Shown: one piece after another, positions 1 through 7,610 of the stretch
Numbering within the stretch: the stretch's first letter is position 1
Layout of the letters: every line of letters starts with the position of its first letter
NCBI GenBank assembly: GCA_023435265.1
Contig: JAEYRZ010000058.1
Coordinates: forward strand, 1-40,333
Reading direction: 5' to 3'
Length of the DNA: 40,333 bases
DNA from: Pseudomonadota bacterium
GTDB lineage: Bacteria > Desulfobacterota > Desulfobacteria > Desulfobacterales > Desulfosarcinaceae
Translations under genes and position numbers: made by a program
The notes under the pieces: model-generated
Told to the model about the DNA's origin: nothing
Database searches by the model: none
Seen by the model: the letters and a program-made list of their open reading frames with translations, nothing else

Positions 1-120
1 GCGCTGTTGATTGTCGTGGGCGTCGCCATAGATACTATTGCCCAGATGGAATCCCATATGCTGACACGCCACTATGAAGGTTTCCTGAAGAAGGGCAGTA
101 TCAGAGGCCGGGGACGGTGA
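1..120 (+). CDS. secY: Protein translocase subunit SecY, C-terminal end (5' part outside window)
   Basis: The first 40 codons, ending in TGA at 118-120, read as the last transmembrane stretch and cytoplasmic tail of SecY: a hydrophobic LLIVVGVAIDT segment, then QMESHM, HYEGFLKK and a basic GRGR end, all typical of the SecY C-terminus. SecY forms the protein-conducting channel of the inner membrane with SecE and SecG. It lies 36 bases upstream of infA with no map or adk gene between them. The rest of the gene is outside the window. Confidence 0.93.
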   Translation, partial: ALLIVVGVAIDTIAQMESHMLTRHYEGFLKKGSIRGRGR

Positions 121-156
121 TCGAAACCGGTCATCAAAACGCGAGCGGGGGGGATA

Positions 157-375
157 ATGGCCAAGGAAGAACCCATTCGGGTTGAGGGTACGGTTCTGGA
201 GACCTTGCCGAATGCCATGTTTAAGGTCGAACTTGAGAACAAGCATCAGGTGCTTGCCCATATCAGCGGCAAGATGCGTATGCACTTCATCAAGATTCTT
301 CCTGGCGATAAAGTAACGGTCGAACTTTCACCGTATGATTTGACACGCGGCCGGATCACCTATCGATCGAAATAA
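157..375 (+). CDS. infA: Translation initiation factor IF-1
   Basis: A 72-residue protein with the complete IF-1 S1/OB fold: MAKEEPIRVEGTV at the N-terminus, the HISGKMR and ILPGDKV motifs, and the RGRITYR end. IF-1 binds the A site of the 30S subunit during initiation, together with IF-2 and IF-3. The start is ATG behind a G-rich ribosome binding site (gagcggggggg). Length is normal for the family. It follows secY and precedes rpmJ, as in many bacterial alpha-type ribosomal operons. Confidence 0.97.
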   Translation: MAKEEPIRVEGTVLETLPNAMFKVELENKHQVLAHISGKMRMHFIKILPGDKVTVELSPYDLTRGRITYRSK

Positions 376-427
376 GCGTGCTCGTTCGACAGACAAGGGC
401 CCAGCTAAAGGGTACAGGAGCTGAAAC

Positions 428-541
428 ATGAAGGTCAGGGCATCCATCAAGAAAATCTGCAGCAAATGTAAAATCATTCGCCGCAAGGGCGTACTGCGGG
501 TCATTTGCGAAAACAAGCGGCACAAACAAAGACAAGGTTAA
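428..541 (+). CDS. rpmJ: 50S ribosomal protein L36
   Basis: A 37-codon gene that starts MKVRASIKKIC and ends HKQRQG. It has the zinc-ribbon ligands of the C+ form of L36 (CSKC, then C at residue 27 and H at residue 32). L36 is the smallest protein of the large subunit. An aggagctgaaac ribosome binding site lies directly upstream. Length and position between infA and rpsM are as expected. The zinc-binding form suggests that zinc is not limiting, or that a C- paralogue exists elsewhere. Confidence 0.96.
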   Translation: MKVRASIKKICSKCKIIRRKGVLRVICENKRHKQRQG

Positions 542-571
542 CAGGCCCTTTGTTTTAGAGGAGGAATAGCT

Positions 572-955
572 TTGGCAAGAATTGCGGGTGTAGATTTACC
601 GAGGCGTAAGCGGATTGAAATAGGGCTGACCTATATTTATGGCATCGGCCGATCGCGATCGAATAAGATTCTATCGGAGTTGCAGATCGATCCCAATACC
701 CTCACCGATGATTTGACCGATGCCGAGATCAACAACATCCGGAAGTTAATCGACGGAAAGTTCAAGGTCGAGGGTGAGTTGCGGACCGATATCTCAATGA
801 ACATCAAGCGGCTCATGGATCTGGGATGCTACCGCGGGTTGCGTCATCGCCGCGGGCTGCCTGTGCACGGACAGCGCACCAGCACCAACGCCAGGACCCG
901 CAAAGGCCCGAAACGCCAGGCTGTCAAGAAAAAGGGCGCCGCTACCAAGAAATAA
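572..955 (+). CDS. rpsM: 30S ribosomal protein S13
   Basis: A 127-residue S13 with the usual N-terminus (ARIAGVDLPRRKR), the IYGIGRSRS helix-hairpin-helix region, and the C-terminal RGLRHRRGLPVHGQRT signature followed by a lysine-rich tail that reaches the mRNA/tRNA interface. The start codon is TTG, chosen because a strong gaggaggaa ribosome binding site lies 561-567 and the alignment to S13 begins exactly there. It sits 30 bases after rpmJ in the operon. Confidence 0.97.
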   Translation: MARIAGVDLPRRKRIEIGLTYIYGIGRSRSNKILSELQIDPNTLTDDLTDAEINNIRKLIDGKFKVEGELRTDISMNIKRLMDLGCYRGLRHRRGLPVHGQRTSTNARTRKGPKRQAVKKKGAATKK

Positions 956-984
956 TCGAAATCGAAAAGTAAGGGACATCACCG

Positions 985-1371
985 ATGCCACGCAAGACGC
1001 GCACCAAGAAAAAAGAGAAGAAAAGTATCGGCAATGGGGTTGTACATATTCAATCCACATTCAACAATACCATCGTCACGATCACCGATCCTACGGGCAA
1101 TGTCGTGGCCTGGTCCAGTGCAGGTGTGATGGGGTTCAAGGGTTCCCGCAAGAGCACGCCCTTTGCCGCTCAAATGACGGCCGAGGATGCCGCCAAGAAA
1201 GCTATGGAGCACGGGATGAAGAACGTCGAAGTCTTCGTCAAAGGACCCGGGGCAGGGCGCGAGTCCGCTCTGCGCGCTTTGCAGACCGCGGGCTTTCACG
1301 TGGTTACGATAAAAGATGTCACCCCTATTCCGCACAATGGGTGTCGTCCGCCGAAGCGGCGCAGAGTTTAG
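985..1371 (+). CDS. rpsK: 30S ribosomal protein S11
   Basis: A 128-residue S11: a basic N-terminus (PRKTRTKKKEKK), then GVVHIQSTFNNTIVTITD, the GFKGSRKSTPFAAQ stretch, and the C-terminal TPIPHNGCRPPKRRRV end typical of the protein. S11 forms part of the platform of the 30S subunit. ATG start with an aaggga ribosome binding site. The upstream gap to rpsM is 29 bases, consistent with co-transcription. Confidence 0.97.
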   Translation: MPRKTRTKKKEKKSIGNGVVHIQSTFNNTIVTITDPTGNVVAWSSAGVMGFKGSRKSTPFAAQMTAEDAAKKAMEHGMKNVEVFVKGPGAGRESALRALQTAGFHVVTIKDVTPIPHNGCRPPKRRRV

Positions 1372-1456
1372 GTTCCGAAATTTCCAGCGCCGGGCAGTGA
1401 AGTATCAAACTTGAAAGCGCTCGGAAGCACTTTTGGTAAGATATAAGGAGGCGAGA

Positions 1457-2086
1457 TTGGCACGCTACACAGGTTCGGTCTGCAGGATATGCCGAAGAGA
1501 GAATTTGAAACTGTTCCTTAAAGGAGATCGCTGCTACGGCGATAAGTGCGCTTTCGATCGGCGCAGCTACGCTCCCGGTGAACATGGGCAGCGGCGGCGG
1601 GGAAAATCCTCCGATTACGGCGTTCAGCTGCGTGAAAAGCAAAAAGTCAAGCGTATGTACGGGCTTTCGGAAAAGCAATTTCATCTGTTTTTCGAAAGTG
1701 CGGATCGCCAGAAGGGCATCACCGGCGCAACGCTTTTGATTTCCCTGGAACGTCGGCTCGACAATGTGGTGTACCGCCTTGGATTTGCCAATTCCCGCAA
1801 TCAGGGACGCCATTTCGTGCGCCACAACCACTTCCTCGTCAACGGCAAGAAAGTGAACATCCCATCCTACATGCTCAAGGTGGGTGATGTGATCAGTGTC
1901 AGCGAAAGCAGCAAAAACGTGCAGGCTTTCAGCGAATCACTTGAAGCTGTTGTGCGTCGCGGCGTCCCCCAGTGGCTTGAAATGGAGAAGGACCAGATGC
2001 GAGGGGTCGTCAGGAGCCTGCCTGCACGCGAAGATTTGACCATGCCGATGCAGGAACAGCTTATCGTGGAGCTTTACTCCAAATAA
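1457..2086 (+). CDS. rpsD: 30S ribosomal protein S4
   Basis: A 209-residue S4 when read from the TTG at 1457, which has an ideal aaggagg site at 1445-1451; an in-frame start at 1433 would add eight residues not found in the family. The N-terminal part keeps the zinc-binding cysteines (CRICRR and CYGDKC), then RSYAPGEHGQRR and the S4 RNA-binding domain (LERRLDNVVYRLGFA). S4 nucleates 30S assembly and in many bacteria represses its own operon. It precedes rpoA by 65 bases. Confidence 0.96.
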   Translation: MARYTGSVCRICRRENLKLFLKGDRCYGDKCAFDRRSYAPGEHGQRRRGKSSDYGVQLREKQKVKRMYGLSEKQFHLFFESADRQKGITGATLLISLERRLDNVVYRLGFANSRNQGRHFVRHNHFLVNGKKVNIPSYMLKVGDVISVSESSKNVQAFSESLEAVVRRGVPQWLEMEKDQMRGVVRSLPAREDLTMPMQEQLIVELYSK

Positions 2087-2151
2087 CCACCGGTTCTGTA
2101 TTGCCGTTGTGGTTGAGTGTACCCTAATTATTAGAAGCCTGGAGAAGCGGT

Positions 2152-3177
2152 ATGTCAAACGAACTCAGGTTCATGAACTGGCGCGAAATTATCAAGCCGG
2201 AAAAAGTGCAAGTCAGCAGCACCGATACTTACGGCAAGTTCGTGTGCGAGCCCTTGGAAAGAGGCTATGGCATGACCATGGGCAATTCGTTGCGCCGGAT
2301 CATTTTGTCCTCATTGTATGGCGCAGCGATCACGGCGGTTAAGATCGATTCGGTTCAGCATGAGTTCAGCGTCATTCCCGGCGTTTTCGAAGATGTATCC
2401 GAACTGATTCTCAACCTCAAGCAAGTACGCATGAAGACCAAGGGCACTCAGCCGCGCAAGCTGGTCTGCAGGGCCAAGGGCGAGCGTGTCGTTACTGCCG
2501 GCGATTTTACGAGCCCGGATGGTGCGATCGATATCCTTAATCCCGACCTGCACATCGCCAAACTCACGGTCGAAGGCCAGCTCAATATGGAGATGACCGT
2601 GAAGGTCGGCAAAGGCTACGCATTGTCCGAAGCGAACAAGGAAGAAGATGCGCCGATCGGCACAATCCCCATTGATGCAGTTTTTTCTCCGGTCAAGCGG
2701 GTGAACTACGTTGTCGGCAATGCACGCGTGGGCCAGCGTACCGATTACGACAAACTGACTCTGGAGATCTGGACCGACGGCAGCCTTACACCCGAGGAGG
2801 CGGTGGCGTATGCCGCCAAAATCCTCAAGGATCAGGTTTCAATCTTTATCAACTTCGATGAAGAAGCCGAGCCTTCGTCCATGCAGAAGATCAGCAGTGA
2901 AGAACAGCCCGAGTTCAATGACAATCTATACCGGAGTGTCGATGAACTGGAGCTTTCGGTGCGCAGCGCCAACTGTTTGAAGAATGCCGAAATCAACAAA
3001 ATCTATCAGTTGGTTCAAAAGACGGAAGCCGAGATGCTCAAAACCAAAAACTTCGGACGCAAATCCCTTAACGAAATCAAAGAAGTTTTATCGGAAATGG
3101 GATTATCCCTTGGCATGAAGCTGGAAGGCTTCGAAGCGCCGAAGGAAGAAATCGAAGACGAAGAAGAAGGGGAGTAG
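2152..3177 (+). CDS. rpoA: DNA-directed RNA polymerase subunit alpha
   Basis: A 341-residue alpha subunit. Residues about 1-230 form the dimerisation and assembly domain (GMTMGNSLRRIILSS, YVVGNARVGQRTDYDKL). Residues about 265-320 form the C-terminal domain that contacts UP elements and activators (SVRSANCLKNAEINKIYQL, then TKNFGRKSLNEIKE). The last 20 residues are strongly acidic. Length matches family members. It lies between rpsD and rplQ, with only 7 bases to rplQ, so the two are co-transcribed. Confidence 0.97.
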   Translation: MSNELRFMNWREIIKPEKVQVSSTDTYGKFVCEPLERGYGMTMGNSLRRIILSSLYGAAITAVKIDSVQHEFSVIPGVFEDVSELILNLKQVRMKTKGTQPRKLVCRAKGERVVTAGDFTSPDGAIDILNPDLHIAKLTVEGQLNMEMTVKVGKGYALSEANKEEDAPIGTIPIDAVFSPVKRVNYVVGNARVGQRTDYDKLTLEIWTDGSLTPEEAVAYAAKILKDQVSIFINFDEEAEPSSMQKISSEEQPEFNDNLYRSVDELELSVRSANCLKNAEINKIYQLVQKTEAEMLKTKNFGRKSLNEIKEVLSEMGLSLGMKLEGFEAPKEEIEDEEEGE

Positions 3178-3184
3178 CCGTTCC

Positions 3185-3760
3185 ATGAGACATCGCAGAG
3201 CCGGAGTCAAACTCAATCGAACCACGAGCCATCGCCAGGCCATGTTCCGCAACCTGGTGACCTCGCTCTTAAAGCATGATCGCATTCAAACTACCGACGT
3301 CAAAGCAAAAGAGCTGCGGCGCTGGGTCGATCATATCATCACCCTGGCAAAGCGCGGCGATCTGCATGCCCGACGCCAGGCCATGGCCATCGTGCGCGAA
3401 AAAGATGTCGTCCACAAGCTGTTTGAAGAAGCGGGCCGACGTTTCGGCGATTTGAAGGGCGGCTATTCACGCATCGTCAAGATCGGGCGACGGCCTGGAG
3501 ATGCTGCGCCGATTTCGCTCATCGAATTGATGTCGTCTGAGGCCAAGCCCAAGAAAAGCAGAAAGAAAAGCCCCGCCGCGCCAAAGAGTGCCGAAACTAC
3601 CGAGAAGGCTGCGCCGCCGGCCCCGGCTGAACAGGAATCCGAAGCCGCAGCCAAGGACCAGGCGGCCGCTGCGACCGAAGCCCCGGCCGGTGACAGCGAG
3701 ACCGGCGCGACGGATTCAGCGGATCAGGACAAGGCCGAAACGGATAAGAAGGACGCCTGA
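3185..3760 (+). CDS. rplQ: 50S ribosomal protein L17 with long C-terminal extension
   Basis: Residues 1 to about 118 are a normal L17 (MRHRRAGVKLNRTTSHRQAM, then the LRRWVDHIITLAKRGD and GDAAPISLIELM segments). L17 usually has 115-130 residues; this one has 191. The extra 70 or so residues are low in complexity and rich in Ala, Glu, Lys, Pro, Gln and Asp, with no fold that can be recognised, so probably disordered. It is the last gene of the ribosomal operon, with the terminator at 3788-3822 right behind it. Confidence 0.95.
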   Translation: MRHRRAGVKLNRTTSHRQAMFRNLVTSLLKHDRIQTTDVKAKELRRWVDHIITLAKRGDLHARRQAMAIVREKDVVHKLFEEAGRRFGDLKGGYSRIVKIGRRPGDAAPISLIELMSSEAKPKKSRKKSPAAPKSAETTEKAAPPAPAEQESEAAAKDQAAAATEAPAGDSETGATDSADQDKAETDKKDA

Positions 3761-3787
3761 TCGCCGCTGCGGTCGGAAACAAATCAA

Positions 3788-3822
3788 GCCTCTCCAGCAT
3801 TTCCGGCTGGAGAGGCTTTTTT
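3788..3822 (+). terminator. Rho-independent terminator of the ribosomal protein operon
   Basis: A perfect 11-bp stem (gcctctccagc at 3788-3798 pairing with gctggagaggc at 3806-3816), a 7-base loop and six T residues (3817-3822). It lies 28 bases after the rplQ stop codon. Confidence 0.93.
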
Positions 3823-3846
3823 ATGCGATTCGCATCCTGCTCAGGG

Positions 3847-3875
3847 TTGAATCGCCGGGTATTATCTGCGATATT
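3847..3875 (+). promoter_or_regulatory. Possible sigma70 promoter for gspAB
   Basis: TTGAAT (3847-3852) and GATATT (3870-3875) are separated by 17 bases, between the ribosomal terminator and the ExeA-like gene. Match to the consensus is only moderate. Confidence 0.35.
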
Positions 3876-3928
3876 GAGTATGTGCAGCTGATTTCGGCGA
3901 TGTGGCGACGAAATGGAATCGAGACAAG

Positions 3929-5779
3929 ATGTATAATTCTTTTTTCGGCTTCAAGGAAAAACCGTTCAAGCTGGTCCCCAATCCCGATTATCTTTTCATG
4001 AGCAAGAGCCATGAGATCGCGATGGCACATCTTATCTACGCCACCGATCAGGGTGATGGCTTTGTGGTGATAACCGGCGAGGTCGGGACCGGAAAGACCA
4101 CCTTGTGCCGGAACTTCCTGGAACTCTTGAACGATCACACCGAATCCGCCTACATTTTCAACCCCAATTTGAATTCAGCCGAATTGCTGTCATCCATATG
4201 CACTGAATTCGGAATCACCCATTCCAAAGGCACCGTGAAGGAGTTGCTGGATGCGCTGAACACCTTTCTCATCCAGCAGAACGAAGCCGGACGCAAAGCC
4301 ATTCTGCTGGTGGACGAGGCACAGAACCTGACGGTCGAAAATCTCGAGATGATTCGGATGCTGTCGAATCTGGAAACGACGCGCAGCAAGCTGCTGCAGA
4401 TCGTTCTTGTGGGGCAGCCCGAATTGAATCACAAGCTCGATTCGCATGAACTGCGGCAATTGGCCCAGCGCATATCGCTCAGCTACTATTTGACTCCCCT
4501 TTCGCCCGGCGAGACCGCGGCGTATATCAAACACCGGGTCCACATCGCCGCCCAGCGCCAGAACCAGCTTTTCAGCGCGCGTGCCTCCCGGATGGTCCAC
4601 CGGTATGCGAACGGCATTCCCCGTCTGATCAATATTGCCTGCGACCGGGCGCTGCTTACCGCCTATAGTTTGAATTTGAACAAGGTGACCGGCGCGGTCG
4701 TCAAGACCGCGATCAATGAATTGGCCCCCCGCAGGCATCGGAACGCCGCCGGCAGTCGAACCCGCCGGCTGGCATGGGGCGCGGCGGTTTTGGGCCTGTT
4801 GGCAGTTGCGGCGCTGATTATGATGCCCGGTGGAACCATTCCAGGCCGCTTTCTCTCCACTCGAAATTCTGCATCCCCACCCGCCGCGGAACCGGTCGAA
4901 GGCCCCGTGGTTGCCGCTACGGCACCGGGGGCGCAGGTTCATAAAGTGCCCCCGATGCCGTCCCGAATCGATGAGGCGCCTCGAGACAGCGCTGAAATTC
5001 CGGCGCCCGTCGATGCAGCCGGCGAGCAGGACGCGAAAGACATACAGCTTGCCGAAGCCGCTCCTGCGGTCCTTTCAGATCAAGCTCCGAAGACGGAACC
5101 GATGGTGGATGAGGGTTCGGTATCCGCCCAGCTTACTGAATTGGATACGCAGCATTCACGGGTCCATGCAGCAGAAGCCCTGCTTGCGCTTTGGCAACAG
5201 CCCCAGCCCAATCTGCGGCATATTCCACCCCTGGTTCAGGATTCCGCATTCTTCGACATCGCCGCGAGGCAATATGGGCTGCGGCTTTATACTTTGGAAG
5301 ACAACTGGCCCTTGGTGCGTCGGCTGAATATGCCGGTAATCATCGCGGTTCACGATGGAACAAAAAATACGACCGCCTATCTAACACTGGTGGGCTGGCG
5401 CGGGGAGCGCATGTACCTGCAGGGCCGGATTTCCGGCAAGGTCTGGGACACTGATCTTGCATCGCTGCAGCCATATCTACAGGGGCCGGTGCATGTCTTC
5501 TGGAAAAACATACTGGGGTTCGATGCCATCATCTCGCAAGGCGCCAGCAATCAGGCCGTTCTGACGGTAAAGGAGCTGCTCCGCCAGGCCGGCTATGCGC
5601 AGATCAAGCCGGCCCCCATCTTCGATGCGGCCACCGCCGCCGCTGTCGTTGATTTTCAGGCCCGGCATAAATTGGAAGCCGATGGACTTGTGGGGCCCCT
5701 GACCAAAATGATGCTGATCAATGCGGTTCAGGCGATCGAGACTCCTCGATTGAACCTTGAAAGAGGAACCGGCGCGTGA
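3929..5779 (+). CDS. gspA: ExeA/GspA-like AAA ATPase with C-terminal peptidoglycan-binding domain
   Basis: A 616-residue protein read from ATG 3929 (MYNSFFGFKEKPF is the standard start of the family; an upstream in-frame ATG at 3902 adds nine residues without support). Residues 1-270 are an AAA ATPase with Walker A GEVGTGKT (50-57) and Walker B ILLVDE (125-130). One membrane helix follows near residues 280-300, then a Pro/Ala-rich periplasmic linker, a C39-peptidase-like region, and a peptidoglycan-binding domain at about 540-600. In Aeromonas ExeA with ExeB helps the type II secretin cross peptidoglycan. No other type II secretion gene lies nearby. Confidence 0.87.
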   Translation: MYNSFFGFKEKPFKLVPNPDYLFMSKSHEIAMAHLIYATDQGDGFVVITGEVGTGKTTLCRNFLELLNDHTESAYIFNPNLNSAELLSSICTEFGITHSKGTVKELLDALNTFLIQQNEAGRKAILLVDEAQNLTVENLEMIRMLSNLETTRSKLLQIVLVGQPELNHKLDSHELRQLAQRISLSYYLTPLSPGETAAYIKHRVHIAAQRQNQLFSARASRMVHRYANGIPRLINIACDRALLTAYSLNLNKVTGAVVKTAINELAPRRHRNAAGSRTRRLAWGAAVLGLLAVAALIMMPGGTIPGRFLSTRNSASPPAAEPVEGPVVAATAPGAQVHKVPPMPSRIDEAPRDSAEIPAPVDAAGEQDAKDIQLAEAAPAVLSDQAPKTEPMVDEGSVSAQLTELDTQHSRVHAAEALLALWQQPQPNLRHIPPLVQDSAFFDIAARQYGLRLYTLEDNWPLVRRLNMPVIIAVHDGTKNTTAYLTLVGWRGERMYLQGRISGKVWDTDLASLQPYLQGPVHVFWKNILGFDAIISQGASNQAVLTVKELLRQAGYAQIKPAPIFDAATAAAVVDFQARHKLEADGLVGPLTKMMLINAVQAIETPRLNLERGTGA

Positions 5780-6555
5780 GCACGATACTGCGAGCGTTAA
5801 AGAAACTCGAGCAGGAGAACGCCGAAGCGCCCGTGGGAGGAAGTACCGCCAGCCATACGTTCGCCGCGCGTCGGGCCGTGCACCGCGGTGTCCGTTTTAA
5901 ATGGCGTAAGGGACGCAGGGTACGTTGGGGCCTGTTGGCCGGTGTGCTTCTGGCCGTGGCTGCGGGGTTGTACCGGTTCTATCCGACCGACGGCGTCCAG
6001 GGAAGGAACTGGACCGCACCTGCGCCATCTTCCGGTGCTCATGAACCGGAACGTGTGGAAAATGACGCCCTGCCGTCTCAAACCGCCTATTCGGGTGCGG
6101 AGGCGTTGACCGAGCGCTCTCTTTCCAAGCCCCCGGACCCAGTGGAGCCCGCAAAGCCGCAGAGTGCAGCTTCCGCCGAGAGATCGATCAACCCCGCGGA
6201 ACCGCAAGCGGATCCTGCGGTGCCCGTTGCGCCCCGGCGCCGACTCCGCCCTGCTCTTGAGCCGCTCAGGCCCGCACCCGCAGCCAATCCCGAAAAGCAA
6301 ACCCCCGCCTCCACCGTCAAGCGGGCGACACCCCCACCCGTCGCACTGGAAGCCGAACGGATACCGGAAGACCGCCTGAAAATCCAGGCGATTGCGTGGT
6401 CGCCCGATCCCCAGGACCGCATGGCGGTGATCAACAACCGGATCCTGCATGAAGGCGAATCCGTCGATGGCTACACCATTTTGATGATCGACGAAGATCA
6501 GATTATTTTCAACGCGGAAGGCCGCCGCTGGCGGGCGGTTTTCGGAAGGCGATAA
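5776..6555 (+). CDS. gspB: GspB/ExeB-like general secretion pathway protein
   Basis: A 259-residue protein starting at GTG 5776, overlapping the gspA stop by 4 bases (GTGA), so translationally coupled. It begins STILRALKKLEQE, has one membrane helix at about residues 50-68 (WGLLAGVLLAVAAGLY), a long Pro/Ala/Glu-rich periplasmic linker, and a C-terminal domain of about 60 residues (ILHEGESVDGYTI, then IDEDQIIFNAEGRRW) characteristic of T2SSB. Known partners: GspA and the secretin. The pairing with the ATPase supports the call. Confidence 0.83.
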   Translation: MSTILRALKKLEQENAEAPVGGSTASHTFAARRAVHRGVRFKWRKGRRVRWGLLAGVLLAVAAGLYRFYPTDGVQGRNWTAPAPSSGAHEPERVENDALPSQTAYSGAEALTERSLSKPPDPVEPAKPQSAASAERSINPAEPQADPAVPVAPRRRLRPALEPLRPAPAANPEKQTPASTVKRATPPPVALEAERIPEDRLKIQAIAWSPDPQDRMAVINNRILHEGESVDGYTILMIDEDQIIFNAEGRRWRAVFGRR

Positions 6556-6582
6556 CGTTTCGCCCAGGCAGGTCATGTGAAG

Positions 6583-6628
6583 GCCGCCTGCGCCGGGCGG
6601 CTGACCCCTTTTTTTGAACGGTCAGCCG
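6583..6628. terminator. Inverted repeats between convergent gspB and iclR
   Basis: Two overlapping hairpins are possible: gccgcc/ggcggc (6583-6588 and 6596-6601) and a perfect 9-bp pair, cggctgacc (6598-6606) with ggtcagccg (6620-6628), whose loop holds seven T residues. The T run is not immediately behind a stem, so this is not a textbook terminator. It may end transcription from either gene; the second arm already overlaps the iclR stop codon. Confidence 0.35.
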
Positions 6629-7404
6629 GTTTGCGCGGGGGATACATAGCCCATCTGAGATGAAAACTGCCGGGCCACGCGGTTCAGGTGGTGAAGGCAA
6701 AATTTGCGATGACGTTCATTTCGGAAACGAATTTCCGGGATGGCCATGCTCAACGCCGCCAGCAATATGCCCCGGTGATCGAAAACCGGCGCGCTCAGCG
6801 AGCCGAGCCCTTCATTGCGCTCTCCGAGACTTTGGGCATGCCCATTCGATCGAATGGACTCGATTTCATGTTCCAGCTCCGCCTTGTCGAGGATCGTACT
6901 GGCGGTGACCGGCATCAGGCGCACCGTATCGAGGTAGTTGCGCCGGAACGCTTCTTCCGCAAATGCCAGCAGGCATTTGGAAGAGGCCCCCGCATACAGC
7001 GGCGACCGGCTGCCGATGGGCATGCTGGCCTTCAGGGCCTGCGGCGATTCCAGGGTGTCGATGCATACCCGTTCGTTCGCGTCGATCACATTCAGATGCA
7101 CGGTTTCCTGGGTGACCGCCGCCAGTTCCTTCATGTAAGGCGCGGCCGACCGCGTGATCGGCTGGCTCTCCTGGATGGTTTGCAGAAATCGGAAGTAGAC
7201 TTTGCCCAGTTGGTACTGACGTGTCGCAGTCGTCTGTTCTACGAAACCATATGCTTTCAGGGTTTGCAGCAGGCGCTGAACCGTGGCCGGGCTGAAGCCC
7301 AGTTGATTGCTCAGCTGCCGCACGCCCCATACCGGGTGCCGGGTATCGAACGCCAGAAGGATGTGCAAGGCTTTTTCGACGGAATTGAGTTTATCTTGTT
7401 CCAT
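6622..7404 (-). CDS. IclR-family transcriptional regulator
   Basis: A 260-residue regulator on the minus strand. Residues about 8-65 form the winged helix-turn-helix (KALHILLAF, GVRQLSNQLGFSPATVQRLL, LKAYGFVEQ). Residues about 80-250 form the IclR effector domain, with the GSRSPLYAGASSKCLLAF stretch that lines the ligand pocket. The gene is divergent from the glutaryl-CoA dehydrogenase gene with 206 bases between, so the natural inference is that it controls gdh and downstream genes in response to an organic acid or CoA-pathway intermediate. The ligand cannot be read from the sequence. Confidence 0.92.
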   Translation of the reverse strand: MEQDKLNSVEKALHILLAFDTRHPVWGVRQLSNQLGFSPATVQRLLQTLKAYGFVEQTTATRQYQLGKVYFRFLQTIQESQPITRSAAPYMKELAAVTQETVHLNVIDANERVCIDTLESPQALKASMPIGSRSPLYAGASSKCLLAFAEEAFRRNYLDTVRLMPVTASTILDKAELEHEIESIRSNGHAQSLGERNEGLGSLSAPVFDHRGILLAALSMAIPEIRFRNERHRKFCLHHLNRVARQFSSQMGYVSPAQTG

Positions 7405-7460
7405 AATTCAATACATCGTTTCAGATTAATACACATGCCTCGCATTAAAGGCCGATGTTT

Positions 7461-7525
7461 GTCAAGGACCCTTTCCTTGTAAATAGCGAGCTTTTCGTTC
7501 TACACCAATGTTAAAAGTCCTTGAC
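7461..7525. promoter_or_regulatory. Divergent iclR/gdh promoter region with mirrored GTCCTTGAC boxes
   Basis: The 9-mer gtccttgac occurs on the plus strand at 7517-7525 and, inverted (gtcaaggac), at 7461-7469. Each box contains a TTGAC core that could be a -35 element pointing outward, toward gdh and iclR respectively. Good -10 boxes are not obvious. The symmetry suggests shared control of both genes. Confidence 0.4.
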
Positions 7526-7559
7526 GCTGCTATACCCTTTTGTTAGCTTGCCCAGAACA

Positions 7560-7580
7560 TTGTTTTGTATGTTAAAACAA
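7560..7580. promoter_or_regulatory. Palindrome upstream of gdh, candidate IclR operator
   Basis: A near-perfect inverted repeat, ttgtttt (7560-7566) and aaaacaa (7574-7580), lies about 20 bases upstream of the gdh ribosome binding site. IclR proteins bind short palindromes in divergent promoter regions; the assignment to this regulator is inference from position. Confidence 0.4.
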
Positions 7581-7610
7581 CTCGGTGACCGACGATATGG
7601 AGGACGTGCC

